From Marinobacter sp. (GTDB taxonomy: Bacteria; Pseudomonadota; Gammaproteobacteria; Pseudomonadales; Oleiphilaceae), in assembly GCA_014359475.1 (NCBI GenBank), contig JACIZI010000012.1, positions 1-64,000 on the forward strand: 64,000 nt of DNA, in the 5' to 3' direction. A model generated the notes under the pieces. The model saw only the letters and a program-made list of their open reading frames with translations, had not been told where the DNA came from and did not search any database. Shown piece after piece: positions 1-7,866 of this stretch. A program made the position numbers and the translations under genes. Position 1 is the stretch's first letter, and each line of letters opens with the position of its first letter.

Positions 1-93
1 GGATCGATGTCTGAGCGCAGCGAGTTTATTCGATCCGTTTTCAGACCCCTCCCCCATACGCTCCAGCCACCAACCCCCCAAACGTCACGCCAC
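1..93. other. Window edge, no gene seen
   Basis: No credible gene is seen here. A 7-bp inverted repeat (GGATCGA at 1-7, TCGATCC at 30-36) lies downstream of the minus-strand membrane-protein gene that ends at 94. It could be part of a terminator or a dispersed repeat cut by the window edge. There is no clear T-run, so I do not call it a terminator. Confidence 0.3.
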
Positions 94-450
94 TCAATAA
101 GCCCCGACAAAGGAAAGAAACGCCAGGAACCCCACCGCCGTCATCCCCAACGAAAGAACCACAATGCCGAAGCCCCACCAGATGGCCGCCCCATCCGACA
201 CAGCCACATCATGCCCCCGCAAGGTGCGGTAAAACGCCCAGGGCCCCAGCACGAACGCACCAACCACCGCGAAAACCAACCCGACCGCAATACCGGCAAA
301 GGTCCAGGTAGCCACCACCGTCGCCCGGTCAGACACCTGATCCGTCACACCATGGCGCAGAAGAAACTGCCGGCAGAAAAACCACAGCAGTGCAAACAGG
401 GCGACCACGAACACCAGGCCGCCAATCAGTGTAATCACACGATAGAGCAC
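94..450 (-). CDS. Small hypothetical membrane protein (118 aa)
   Basis: A 118-aa hydrophobic protein with about three predicted membrane segments, near residues 5-25, 45-72 and 88-112. A short charged stretch (residues 26-43) separates the first two. I recognise no family motif and assign no function. The start is a GTG preceded by GAGGGA five bases upstream, which supports it over internal starts. The gene lies 16 bases downstream of the EAL-domain gene on the same strand, so the two may be co-transcribed. A role next to c-di-GMP signalling would be guesswork. Confidence 0.7.
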   Translation of the reverse strand: MLYRVITLIGGLVFVVALFALLWFFCRQFLLRHGVTDQVSDRATVVATWTFAGIAVGLVFAVVGAFVLGPWAFYRTLRGHDVAVSDGAAIWWGFGIVVLSLGMTAVGFLAFLSFVGAY

Positions 451-466
451 GCAAATCCCTCAGCGA

Positions 467-1231
467 TTATTCCGGAATGTAAGGCTCCGGCAGACACTCA
501 AAGCCAGGCCTGGCCAACAGGTATCCCTGGAACAGCTCAATGCCCTGCTTCCGGAGCCAGTAATATTCAGCTTCGGTTTCGACACCTTCCGCCAAAATCC
601 GGCCACCGAGCTGGTCCATCATGGTGATGATGCCGGCCACGACCGCCTGTTTGTTGGGGATGGTCTCGATGTCCCGGATCAGCGCCATATCCAGCTTCAG
701 CAAGTCTGGCGGGCTGGCGATCATCAGATTGTAACGTGAATAGCCCGCGCCGAAGTCATCCACTGCAACCTTGAAACCCATTTCCCGGTAGGTATTGATA
801 ATGTTGACCAGGTGATCCGGCTCGGAAAGATCCTCACCTTCGATCAATTCAAAAATAATCTTGCTGGTATCGAAATTATAGGTTTTCGCCGCCGCCAGGG
901 TCGTACGGATGCAATATTCCGCTTTGTAAACCGCGTTGGGCAGGAAGTTGATGCTCAGCGAAGTCTGCATACCCAGCTTTGCTGCCAGCTTGACCGCCTT
1001 GACCCGGCATACCTGGTCAAAAGCATAACGGTTCCTGTCATTAATTTTGGACAGCACACTCCAGGCGCTCTCGCCCCCGGGACCGCGGATCAGCGCCTCG
1101 TAGGCATACACCTCACGCTTGCTGACATCCACGATAGGCTGAAACGCAAAGGTAAAGGAAAAATCCAGCCCTTCACCACACGCGCACTGCTCGCAGTGGG
1201 ATTCATCAAACAGAACTGCCGGTTTTTCCAC
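467..1231 (-). CDS. EAL-domain cyclic-di-GMP phosphodiesterase
   Basis: A stand-alone EAL domain of about 254 aa, predicted to hydrolyse c-di-GMP to pGpG in the cytoplasm. The catalytic set looks intact: EALIRG, SINFLPN (metal-binding Asn), ELIEGE, DDFGAGYS (loop 6), a Lys in LLKLD, AEGVE and FQGY. The N-terminus has a short Cys cluster (HCEQCAC) before the domain, possibly a metal or redox site. An in-frame GTG at 1261 would add ten residues but lacks a ribosome site. The GTG at 1231 has AGGAG five bases upstream, so I prefer it. There is no sensor or GGDEF domain, so regulation probably acts on expression or through the Cys-rich tip. It is divergent from the dehydrogenase gene at 1424. Confidence 0.85.
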   Translation of the reverse strand: MEKPAVLFDESHCEQCACGEGLDFSFTFAFQPIVDVSKREVYAYEALIRGPGGESAWSVLSKINDRNRYAFDQVCRVKAVKLAAKLGMQTSLSINFLPNAVYKAEYCIRTTLAAAKTYNFDTSKIIFELIEGEDLSEPDHLVNIINTYREMGFKVAVDDFGAGYSRYNLMIASPPDLLKLDMALIRDIETIPNKQAVVAGIITMMDQLGGRILAEGVETEAEYYWLRKQGIELFQGYLLARPGFECLPEPYIPE

Positions 1232-1423
1232 AATCACTCCTGGTTCCGGTTTGCTCAACACTTATTTAAAGAAGGCTATCAGAAGAACTATAGATGCCCA
1301 ATTGGCAAAGGTAAATTCCAGTCAAATCCGGCCACTGGCGCAGGCCGCTCACAGGACTACACTGAAACAGACAAACCCTTTACCCTGAACCAACTCACAC
1401 ACATTTCCTGCAGGAGGTATTCC

Positions 1424-2575
1424 ATGGCCCAGGCTGCACGCATCGCAGTGACACCGGGAGACGGCATCGGTCCGGAGGTGGTCGCCCAGGCAGTCCATTG
1501 TCTCGAGGACCTGCGAGCCCGATTCAATCTTTCCCTGGAATGGACCCGCTTCCCCTGGCCATCCCACGCCTGGCATGAGGAACATGGCGAATGTTGGCCA
1601 GCGGATGCCCTCACCCGCCTGCAGGACTATGATGCCATCCTGCTGGGAGCGTTGGGCGATCCGGGGCCGCTGGATGATCCGGAGCGTTACCTGCTGCCGG
1701 ACAGTATATCCCTGGCGCCCCTGCTGGAGATGCGTAAGGGCTTTGACCAGTGGGTCTGCGAACGCCCGGCACAACTGCTGCCCGGCGCGCGCCAATACCT
1801 GGCGGATGAGCGGGCAAAGAATGTCGACATGCTGGTAATCCGTGAAAACAGTGAGGGCGAATACGTCGGGCAGGGCGGCCGGCTGCGCCAGGGCACGCCG
1901 GACGAGGTGGCCACCCAGATGGAAGTCTTCACCCGCCGGGCCACGCAGCGGATTATCCGCTACGGGTTCGAGCAGGCCAGGATACGTGCAAAACAGCGTT
2001 CAGAAACTGGCCGTACCCGCCAGTTCCGCACCCTGGACGGCAACACCTGCGAGAGCCAGGTCTGCGTGATTACCAAACGCAACGCCCTGCGCTACTGGGG
2101 CGACATGTATACCGAAGTCTTTGAAGAGATCAGCCGGGAATATCCGGACGTGGCTACCCACCACGAACTGGTGGATGCCGCCTGCATGAAGTTTGTCCAG
2201 GTTCCATGGGCCTTCGATGTGGTGGTGGCCAGCAACCTGCAGGGGGATATTCTGACGGACCTGGCGGCGGTACTGTCCGGCGGCATGGGGGTCGCCCCTT
2301 CCTGTAACCTGAACCCGGACAACCCGGATCTGCCCTCCATGTTTGAACCCACCCATGGCAGCGCCCCGGACATCGCCGGTCAGGGGCTGGCGGATCCCAC
2401 CGCCATGCTGTTCACAACAGCGCGGATGCTGGACTGGCTGGGCCGCAAAGACCCGGCCCTGGCGGAAGCCGGCCAGGTGCTGTTTGATGCCGTGGCAGCG
2501 GATCTGGCGGAGAATGCAGGTAGCCGTCGCGGTACCACGGAGATCGGGGATGCAGTGCGAAGTCGGCTGAAATAG
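1424..2575 (+). CDS. Tartrate/D-malate dehydrogenase-like (isocitrate/isopropylmalate dehydrogenase family)
   Basis: A 383-aa NAD-dependent beta-decarboxylating dehydrogenase. Visible motifs are TPGDGIGPEV (10-19), RENSEGEY (140-147) with the substrate-binding Arg, the ITK lysine (K218), and ASNLQGDILTD (269-279) with the metal-binding aspartates. EPTHGSAPDIAG follows in the cofactor region. The closest recognised family is TtuC/DmlA (tartrate or D-malate oxidation), rather than LeuB or Icd. A stretch near residues 190-212 looks like an insertion relative to E. coli DmlA, so the substrate is uncertain. The start is ATG at 1424 with a strong AGGAGG site; a longer in-frame extension upstream has no support. 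It stands alone on the plus strand and converges on the lipoprotein gene. Confidence 0.85.
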   Translation: MAQAARIAVTPGDGIGPEVVAQAVHCLEDLRARFNLSLEWTRFPWPSHAWHEEHGECWPADALTRLQDYDAILLGALGDPGPLDDPERYLLPDSISLAPLLEMRKGFDQWVCERPAQLLPGARQYLADERAKNVDMLVIRENSEGEYVGQGGRLRQGTPDEVATQMEVFTRRATQRIIRYGFEQARIRAKQRSETGRTRQFRTLDGNTCESQVCVITKRNALRYWGDMYTEVFEEISREYPDVATHHELVDAACMKFVQVPWAFDVVVASNLQGDILTDLAAVLSGGMGVAPSCNLNPDNPDLPSMFEPTHGSAPDIAGQGLADPTAMLFTTARMLDWLGRKDPALAEAGQVLFDAVAADLAENAGSRRGTTEIGDAVRSRLK

Positions 2576-2588
2576 TCTGCCAAGTTGC

Positions 2589-2630
2589 CCGGGCCGGCTA
2601 CTCAGACATCACAAATTCCAGCCGGCCCGG
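2589..2630. terminator. Inverted repeat between convergent genes
   Basis: An 11-bp perfect inverted repeat: CCGGGCCGGCT at 2589-2599 and AGCCGGCCCGG at 2620-2630. It sits where the dehydrogenase and lipoprotein genes converge, with one arm inside the lipoprotein stop region. No T-run follows, so termination is inferred from position only. Confidence 0.35.
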
Positions 2631-3176
2631 CGCTACCCGGATATCCACAGGCATTGCGCCGAACATTCGCTGTGCCGTATTGGTCTCATCCAGCCGGTAC
2701 ACCGGCACCGTTTCCAGCCACTGGGCCACCACCCGCATGATATTGTCTGTCACCGGCTTCAGGTCCCCGCTGAACAGACTCGATTCCAGACGACTGTCGA
2801 GCAGTTTCAGCCGGCGCAGATAGACCGCTTTTTCCCCGGCCTCATACACGGGTGCTCCTTCAACCGACAGCATAAAATTCACCGGAATCTCTGTCAGCAA
2901 GGCATTCAGGGCTACTTTCCCCTGCAGATTCACGACAGCCACGTCCCGACCATCGGGCCCCAGCGTTATGTCCGCCTTGCTCAGGGAAAGGCTCAGGGGT
3001 GAGCCACTTTTAAGCTGGGCAGAATCAAAATCCGTGACAATCTGTTGAAGGTTCTTTTCCAGCGTCGCCTCCGATATCGAATACGGCGAAAAACTGGCGC
3101 AACCGGCCAGGGCCAACAGGCAAAACGCCATCATAACCAGCGCGAAAAGCCTGGCATTCACGTTAAACATTTTCAT
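2598..3176 (-). CDS. DUF1439 (YceB-like) lipoprotein
   Basis: A 192-aa protein with a lipoprotein signal peptide: a charged start, a hydrophobic core, and the lipobox LAGC with the modified Cys at residue 26. The rest is a beta-rich domain that I recognise as DUF1439, the E. coli YceB family, whose function is not known. It is predicted to be anchored in the periplasm; the residues after the Cys are A-S-F, which favours the outer membrane. It is the last gene of a minus-strand run after the aminotransferase and the CPXCG protein, 32 bases downstream of the latter. Confidence 0.75.
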   Translation of the reverse strand: MKMFNVNARLFALVMMAFCLLALAGCASFSPYSISEATLEKNLQQIVTDFDSAQLKSGSPLSLSLSKADITLGPDGRDVAVVNLQGKVALNALLTEIPVNFMLSVEGAPVYEAGEKAVYLRRLKLLDSRLESSLFSGDLKPVTDNIMRVVAQWLETVPVYRLDETNTAQRMFGAMPVDIRVAPGRLEFVMSE

Positions 3177-3208
3177 AGGGTGCTTATCCTGCAGTGATTG
3201 GCAGAAAG

Positions 3209-3400
3209 TCAGTCGTTCTCGGGGCGGACCGTGACAGCAGGCACCAGATTCTCATCAACCACCACCACGAACACAATGGGCTGACAACAGACCTGGCAAT
3301 CCTCTACGTACTCCGCTTCGCTCAGTGACGGGTCGACGGTCGTATCCAGCATTTCCCAGCAATAGGGGCACTGGACACGAACAGGAATCAGGTCAGACAT
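3209..3400 (-). CDS. CPXCG-type cysteine-rich small protein
   Basis: A 63-aa protein with CPYC (C11, C14) and CQVCC (C35, C38, C39). This is the pattern of the small Cys-rich CPXCG family, a likely zinc ribbon of unknown role; the usual Gly after the first pair is Trp here. It starts nine bases after the aminotransferase stop, so co-transcription is likely. Its partner and function cannot be read from the sequence. Confidence 0.75.
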   Translation of the reverse strand: MSDLIPVRVQCPYCWEMLDTTVDPSLSEAEYVEDCQVCCQPIVFVVVVDENLVPAVTVRPEND

Positions 3401-3409
3401 GGCCGACCC

Positions 3410-4636
3410 TCAGAATTGCTGTTTTGCCATCCAGGGAATAATCCTGTCAAAGGCTGCTTCCAGCTTTTCACAGGTCGTCGAGAAGCTTATCCGAATCGCA
3501 TTGGTGGATTCATCCCCGAAAGCATCCCCCGGCACCACGCAGACTCCGGTTTCCTTGAGCATGCGCAGCGCCAGGTCGGACCCGTCCACATGAGGCGGCA
3601 GGGACGGGAACGAGAAGAAGGCCCCGCCGGGTTTGTAGCCGGTCAGGTGGGGGGTCTGATCAATCAGTTCCACCACCTTGTCGCGCCGCTCCCGGTAGAT
3701 ATCCACCATATCACGCACACACTGCTGATCACCGGTCAGTGCCGCCACACCGGCAAACTGGGCCGGTGTATTGGCCACGGATGTGGTGAACATGTGATAA
3801 CGCCGCAGGGACTTGATCGCTGCCTGGCTGGAAATCACCCACCCGACCCGCAGGCCCGCCATGCTGTAGGTCTTCGAGAAGCTGCTGATACACATGATGT
3901 TATCCAGATCCATGGAGCAATTGAGGACACTGGCAAAATCATCGTCATCAAAAATCAGATGGTCGTACACCTCATCGGCGTAGACCTGAATGCCCCGATA
4001 GGCGCATTCTTCGAGAATCGTCTCAACAGTGCTGCGGGGATAGACCGCACCGGTCGGGTTGTTGGGGTTGTTGAGAATCAGCGCAAAGGTGCGTGACCCC
4101 ATGGCCCGGATCACCTCATCCGGGTCCAGCTGGTGATCGTTCTCTGCCCGGGTCGGTATGAACTTCACCTCCCCGCCGTTCATGCGGATCAGGGGCGCGT
4201 ACAGCAGGAAGGACGGATCCGTCACCAGGAACTGGCGACCCGGTGCCGAGGTGGCGGAAATCGCCAGATACATTGCCTCGGTGGCACCACTGGTGATCAG
4301 GATGTTATCCCGGGTCAGTTTGCGGTTATAGCGTTTTCCATAATAATCCCGCAGGGCAACCAGCAGCTCCGGCAGACCGGCATCCATGGTATACCCGGTC
4401 TGCCCGGCATTCAGCGCATCCACATAGGCATCAATGATATGCTTTGGCGTGGGCAGGTCCGGCTGACCGATGGACAGGTGAATCACATCCTTCATGGTCG
4501 CCGCCATGTTGACCATCCGGCGAATTCCCGGCACCGGGATGGCCTGCATGGCCGGGTTCCAGCTGGCCTTGGCCTTCCGGTACTTCACCTTTCCGGGCTT
4601 ACTCTGACCGGTATCTTTGTTGGCGGCTTCTGCCAT
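3410..4636 (-). CDS. PLP-dependent class I/II aminotransferase
   Basis: A 408-aa fold-type I aminotransferase. The cofactor lysine is K255 in SSFSKTYSMAGLRVGW. NNPNNPTG (189-196) and ADEVYD (220-225) supply the usual Asn, Asp and Tyr contacts, and the Arg of AIRISFS near the C-terminus should bind the substrate carboxylate. It belongs to the broad aspartate/aromatic aminotransferase class; the amino donor and acceptor cannot be assigned. An upstream in-frame ATG at 4666 exists, but the ATG at 4636 has AAGGAGG at the right distance, so the shorter form is called. It leads a minus-strand unit with the CPXCG protein and is divergent from a D-2-hydroxyacid dehydrogenase. Confidence 0.88.
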   Translation of the reverse strand: MAEAANKDTGQSKPGKVKYRKAKASWNPAMQAIPVPGIRRMVNMAATMKDVIHLSIGQPDLPTPKHIIDAYVDALNAGQTGYTMDAGLPELLVALRDYYGKRYNRKLTRDNILITSGATEAMYLAISATSAPGRQFLVTDPSFLLYAPLIRMNGGEVKFIPTRAENDHQLDPDEVIRAMGSRTFALILNNPNNPTGAVYPRSTVETILEECAYRGIQVYADEVYDHLIFDDDDFASVLNCSMDLDNIMCISSFSKTYSMAGLRVGWVISSQAAIKSLRRYHMFTTSVANTPAQFAGVAALTGDQQCVRDMVDIYRERRDKVVELIDQTPHLTGYKPGGAFFSFPSLPPHVDGSDLALRMLKETGVCVVPGDAFGDESTNAIRISFSTTCEKLEAAFDRIIPWMAKQQF

Positions 4637-4825
4637 AAGCACCTCCTTAAAGGGGTAGAAAAACATGGCTACTTCTGCAGGTTAGCCAGTATTCCCGGGG
4701 GGTACAAGAATAAAAGCACTCCCAAGGCATTACCGTGCGGCAACGCCGGTTGACCACCCGGCAGGCAGGTACCAGACTATAGAAAATAACTGCCTCGCCA
4801 ACATGGTATGGCCAACGGAGGAATC

Positions 4826-5806
4826 ATGAGCAAACACACCCGACCGGTGGTAACCGTACTGACCGCGCCCGGCGAAAAGGAACCGCCCGGCATGGACGCC
4901 GTCAGGGCCCGGGCCGAGGTACGCTTTGCCAGCGACGAAGCCACACTGCGCAACACCCTGCCCGGTACCGATGTAATGATGGTGACCGACTTCCGCACGG
5001 AAGCCCTGGAAGCCGCCTGGGGCAGCGCCGACAAGCTGCGCTGGATCCACGCCACCAGTGCCGGGGTGGATGCGCTCATGTTCCCCGCCCTGATCCATAG
5101 TGATGTTACCGTCACGAATGCCCGGGGCATCTTCGACCGTACCATTGCCGAGTATGTACTGTGCACCATCCTGATGTTCGCCAAGGACTTTCCTCGCTCA
5201 TTGCAACTGCAGCGCAACCACGAGTGGAAACACCGGGACACGGAAAGGGCTGAAGGTAGCCAGGTACTGGTAGTGGGAGCCGGCTCCATCGGTCGCCAGA
5301 TCGGTCGACTTGTGCGTGCCGCCGGCATGATTCCACACGGCATCGCCCGCACCCCCCGCAACGACGACCCGGACTTTCTCGCCGTACACGGAAACGACCA
5401 GCTCTACGAACAACTCGGCCTGGCCGACTACGTTGTGATTGCCGCACCGCTGACCCCGCAGACCGAGGGGCTGTTTGATGAAAAGGCCTTCAAGGCCATG
5501 CGCAAGACAGCCCGACTGATCAACATCGGCCGCGGCCCCATCGTCAAGACTGACGACCTGATTGCGGCACTCGGGAACGGCGAGATTGCCGGAGCCGGAC
5601 TGGACGTTTTCGAAGAAGAACCGGTACCTTCAGACCACCCCCTGTGGGACATGGACAACGTAATCATGACAGCCCACATGGCAGGTGATTTCATCGGCTG
5701 GAAACGCGCCCTGACCGATCAGTTCCTGGAGAACTTTGACCGCTGGCATGAGGGGGGTGAGCTGTTCAATCTGGTTAACAAGGAACTGGGCTACGCGGGC
5801 GGCTGA
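4826..5806 (+). CDS. D-2-hydroxyacid dehydrogenase family protein
   Basis: A 326-aa NAD(P)-dependent dehydrogenase interconverting a 2-hydroxyacid and a 2-oxoacid. The Rossmann motif GAGSIG is at 151-156. The catalytic triad is the Arg of NIGRG (R236), the Glu in FEEEP (about 265) and H284 in TAHMAG. The C-terminal part closely follows the family (GRG, GLDVFEEEP, HPLW). The substrate is not evident; the divergent aminotransferase would suit 2-oxoacid metabolism, but that is inference. The ATG at 4826 has GGAGG five bases upstream; an ATG at 4808 is in frame but poorly placed. The stop codon lies in the loop of a strong hairpin shared with the convergent desaturase gene. Confidence 0.88.
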   Translation: MSKHTRPVVTVLTAPGEKEPPGMDAVRARAEVRFASDEATLRNTLPGTDVMMVTDFRTEALEAAWGSADKLRWIHATSAGVDALMFPALIHSDVTVTNARGIFDRTIAEYVLCTILMFAKDFPRSLQLQRNHEWKHRDTERAEGSQVLVVGAGSIGRQIGRLVRAAGMIPHGIARTPRNDDPDFLAVHGNDQLYEQLGLADYVVIAAPLTPQTEGLFDEKAFKAMRKTARLINIGRGPIVKTDDLIAALGNGEIAGAGLDVFEEEPVPSDHPLWDMDNVIMTAHMAGDFIGWKRALTDQFLENFDRWHEGGELFNLVNKELGYAGG

Positions 5807-5815
5807 GCCGCCCGC
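5795..5815. terminator. Stop-codon hairpin between convergent genes
   Basis: A 9-bp perfect stem (GCGGGCGGC / GCCGCCCGC) with the loop TGA. The loop is exactly the stop codon of the dehydrogenase. It lies just before the 3' end of the convergent desaturase gene and could protect or terminate both transcripts. There is no T-run, so intrinsic termination is uncertain. Confidence 0.5.
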
Positions 5816-5823
5816 ATCGCAGA

Positions 5824-6915
5824 TCAGGCATTCCGGTTGGTCGCCGCAAACTGCTCCTGCAGCGGCAGAAGGTCAAACACCCGTTCCGGATTGTTCGGAT
5901 CAACCAGTTCGGTCGCTGACTTATAAACCCGTGGGGTGGAATACAGCAGCTTTATGGCAGTGCTATGGGGCATGGCCATATATCGCTCTCCGTGATTCTC
6001 CTCCAGCCACTTGCGCACCGCCGGAGCCTTGTTGTGGCCCATTTTCGGGAAGAAATGGTGCTCCACATGATGGCTGAAGCGAAAATGCAGGCGATCCAGA
6101 ACCGGGTTACTGCGCAGACTCATGGAGTTGTCCAGCGGGTTATTGGTGCCCGTCTGGGGACGCAGGAAATGGTTGGTCAGGATGTAAGCCTGGCCAAGGA
6201 AATTGGCGGTCATAAACGGAATCAGCACAGTGAAGATCGCCAGCGGACCGGAGATGATGGCCAGGGCTGTCCAGCCGGCCACACAGTACCATACCTGCCG
6301 GATCGCCCGCTTTCGGTCCAACCCCTGGAACTGCTTGCGATGCTTGGCCTGCACACCCAGAACCAGCAGCGCGTGGAAGGTGAAGGAATAGGTAAGGAAC
6401 AGGTAGCTGTACCAGGTACCGGAGCCCGGCGCCAGTTTGGTGAACTTCTTCTGACCGGGATTGGTGTGGTAGCGGCGGATGGTACCAAAGCTGTCCGGAT
6501 CGGCGTTACCCATATTGGTGTTGGCATGGTGAACCACGTTGTGCCAACGCCGCCAGAATTCGGGCGGGACAACCATCGGACCGAAACCCAGCCAGCCGAA
6601 GAAATTCTGCCATTTGTGGCTCATCCCCATGGCACCATGCAGCACCTCGTGAGCCAGCAGTGCCTGGGAGCCGATGGTGTGCCCTACCACCAGGCCCAGC
6701 AGCAGATTGGCATACCAGGGAAGGCCCGCTGTCAGGATGGTCACAATGCCCCCCCAGATCACCAGCTGCAGCGGCAGAAACCAGATAACACGCCAGGTCT
6801 GTGGCGCAAAGGTGTCTGCGGGCAATTCCTGTTTCATCCGGTTGCGCAATTCGCGCTCATCCTGCTTGCCCCATGCCGGGGTTTCCATTTTTTCGGGTTT
6901 TACGGCAGCATTCAT
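5824..6915 (-). CDS. Membrane fatty acid desaturase
   Basis: A 363-aa integral-membrane di-iron desaturase. The three histidine boxes are present: HEVLH (89-93), HNVVHH (125-130) and HHVEHH in the C-terminal third. Hydrophobic segments lie near residues 43-63, 68-85, 168-190 and 212-240. The protein should introduce a double bond into acyl chains of phospholipid or acyl-CoA, using O2 and an electron donor encoded elsewhere. It resembles the desaturase family used in aerobic unsaturated fatty acid synthesis (DesB/DesA-like); regiospecificity cannot be told. Upstream, on its promoter side, sit two palindromes with GTACA half-sites, suggesting TetR-type control. Its 3' end converges on the dehydrogenase gene. 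Confidence 0.88.
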   Translation of the reverse strand: MNAAVKPEKMETPAWGKQDERELRNRMKQELPADTFAPQTWRVIWFLPLQLVIWGGIVTILTAGLPWYANLLLGLVVGHTIGSQALLAHEVLHGAMGMSHKWQNFFGWLGFGPMVVPPEFWRRWHNVVHHANTNMGNADPDSFGTIRRYHTNPGQKKFTKLAPGSGTWYSYLFLTYSFTFHALLVLGVQAKHRKQFQGLDRKRAIRQVWYCVAGWTALAIISGPLAIFTVLIPFMTANFLGQAYILTNHFLRPQTGTNNPLDNSMSLRSNPVLDRLHFRFSHHVEHHFFPKMGHNKAPAVRKWLEENHGERYMAMPHSTAIKLLYSTPRVYKSATELVDPNNPERVFDLLPLQEQFAATNRNA

Positions 6916-6943
6916 GCGTCACCTTGCTCTCGCTTGTCATTTA

Positions 6944-6961
6944 AGAGTACAGCTGTACGCT
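6944..6961. promoter_or_regulatory. FabR/DesT-like palindromic operator, proximal
   Basis: An 18-bp near-perfect palindrome, AGAGTACAGCTGTACGCT, with a 12-bp perfect core GTACAGCTGTAC (6947-6958). It lies about 30 bases upstream of the desaturase ATG, within the probable promoter or leader. The arrangement AG-GTACA-NN-TGTACGCT resembles the site of FabR, the TetR-family repressor that controls unsaturated fatty acid genes in gammaproteobacteria. The match is made from memory. The regulator gene is not in this window. Confidence 0.55.
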
Positions 6962-7105
6962 GAATCTACATAATCCGGTGGCAAATGACAATGACAAATC
7001 GATAAATTTTCCGTGAAAAATGCATTAATCGACCCGTAAATCCGGCATACAGGGCTACAGCCAGAAAGAAAAGAAAAGCGATAAAGAACCGGGTTCACGG
7101 ATTGC

Positions 7106-7117
7106 GTACATATGTAC
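7106..7117. promoter_or_regulatory. Second palindrome with the same half-site, distal
   Basis: A 12-bp perfect palindrome, GTACATATGTAC. It shares both half-sites (GTACA-NN-TGTAC) with the palindrome at 6947-6958 and lies 159 bases further upstream of the desaturase. The flank on one side also extends the match (GCGTACA). It sits between the desaturase promoter region and the end of the response-regulator gene, so it could serve as an upstream operator. Confidence 0.45.
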
Positions 7118-7155
7118 CAACCCGAACGATAACGGCAGCCCGAATGAAGCGCCGG

Positions 7156-7821
7156 TCAGGTTCCCGAGAGGGAGGTATCGGAGGGGTCAATTTCCATTTG
7201 CCGGATCGCTATTACCGCCTGGGTGCGATTACGGACATTCAGTTTCCGGAAAACAGCGGTGATGTGGGCCTTGATGGTTGCTTCCGAGACATCCAGCTCA
7301 TAGGCAATCTGTTTGTTGAGCAGCCCCTCTGCCAGCATGCCCAGAACACGGAACTGCTGGGGCGTCAGGGAAGCAAGCTTCCCGGAGAAATCCGTTTCAT
7401 CGGATTGCATGCGTTCGATTTTTTCCGCGATACCGTCCGGCAGCCAGACCTCCCCTTCCAGAATATCCCGGATCGCGTCGGTGATGGTCGGCAGCGGAGC
7501 AGATTTGGGGATAAAGCCGGATGCCCCGTAATCAATCGACCGCCGCATTACCTGAAGATCTTCGGACCCGGAAACCACCACCACCGGCAGTCCCGGGTAC
7601 TGACCACGCATGAACACCAGACCGGAGAATCCATGGGCACCCGGCATGTTCAGGTCCAGCAACACCAGATCTGCGTCCGGATGGGAATCCACCGCCTCCT
7701 GCAAAGCCTTGACGCTGCCCACTTCCACCGCCCTGGCTTCCGGAACGGCCTGATTGACCGCCTGCTTCAGAGCGGCCCGGAAAAGCGGATGGTCATCGGC
7801 GATGATGATGGTCTGTGTCAT
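7156..7821 (-). CDS. LuxR/NarL-family response regulator, CrbR/ErdR-like
   Basis: A 221-aa two-component regulator. The receiver domain (about 1-125) has the acidic pair D9-D10, phosphoacceptor D56 in LLDLNMP and the conserved Lys near 106. The LuxR-type helix-turn-helix spans about 150-215 (LTPQQFRVLGMLAEG, NKQIAYEL, ATIKAH). It lies 45 bases downstream of acetyl-CoA synthetase on the same strand. In Vibrio and Pseudomonas the CrbS/CrbR (MxtR/ErdR) pair activates acs, so the position suggests the same role here. The sensor kinase is not in the window. The CrbR assignment is by context; the response-regulator call is firm. Confidence 0.85.
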   Translation of the reverse strand: MTQTIIIADDHPLFRAALKQAVNQAVPEARAVEVGSVKALQEAVDSHPDADLVLLDLNMPGAHGFSGLVFMRGQYPGLPVVVVSGSEDLQVMRRSIDYGASGFIPKSAPLPTITDAIRDILEGEVWLPDGIAEKIERMQSDETDFSGKLASLTPQQFRVLGMLAEGLLNKQIAYELDVSEATIKAHITAVFRKLNVRNRTQAVIAIRQMEIDPSDTSLSGT

Positions 7822-7844
7822 GCGTTCAGGCCTTCGACATGAAG

Positions 7845-7862
7845 CGGCCCCCGCAGGGGCCG
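7845..7862 (-). promoter_or_regulatory. Intercistronic hairpin between acs and the response regulator
   Basis: A 7-bp perfect GC stem (CGGCCCC / GGGGCCG) with a 4-base loop lies between the acs stop and the regulator start. No T-run follows. It may reduce read-through or protect the acs 3' end, giving more acs than regulator message; this role is inferred. Confidence 0.4.
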
Positions 7863-7866
7863 GCTG

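Noticed and set aside
812-1423. An in-frame extension that would start the dehydrogenase at 812
   Set aside because: It crosses the EAL gene on the other strand and has no ribosome site; the ATG at 1424 with AGGAGG and the family N-terminus is clear.
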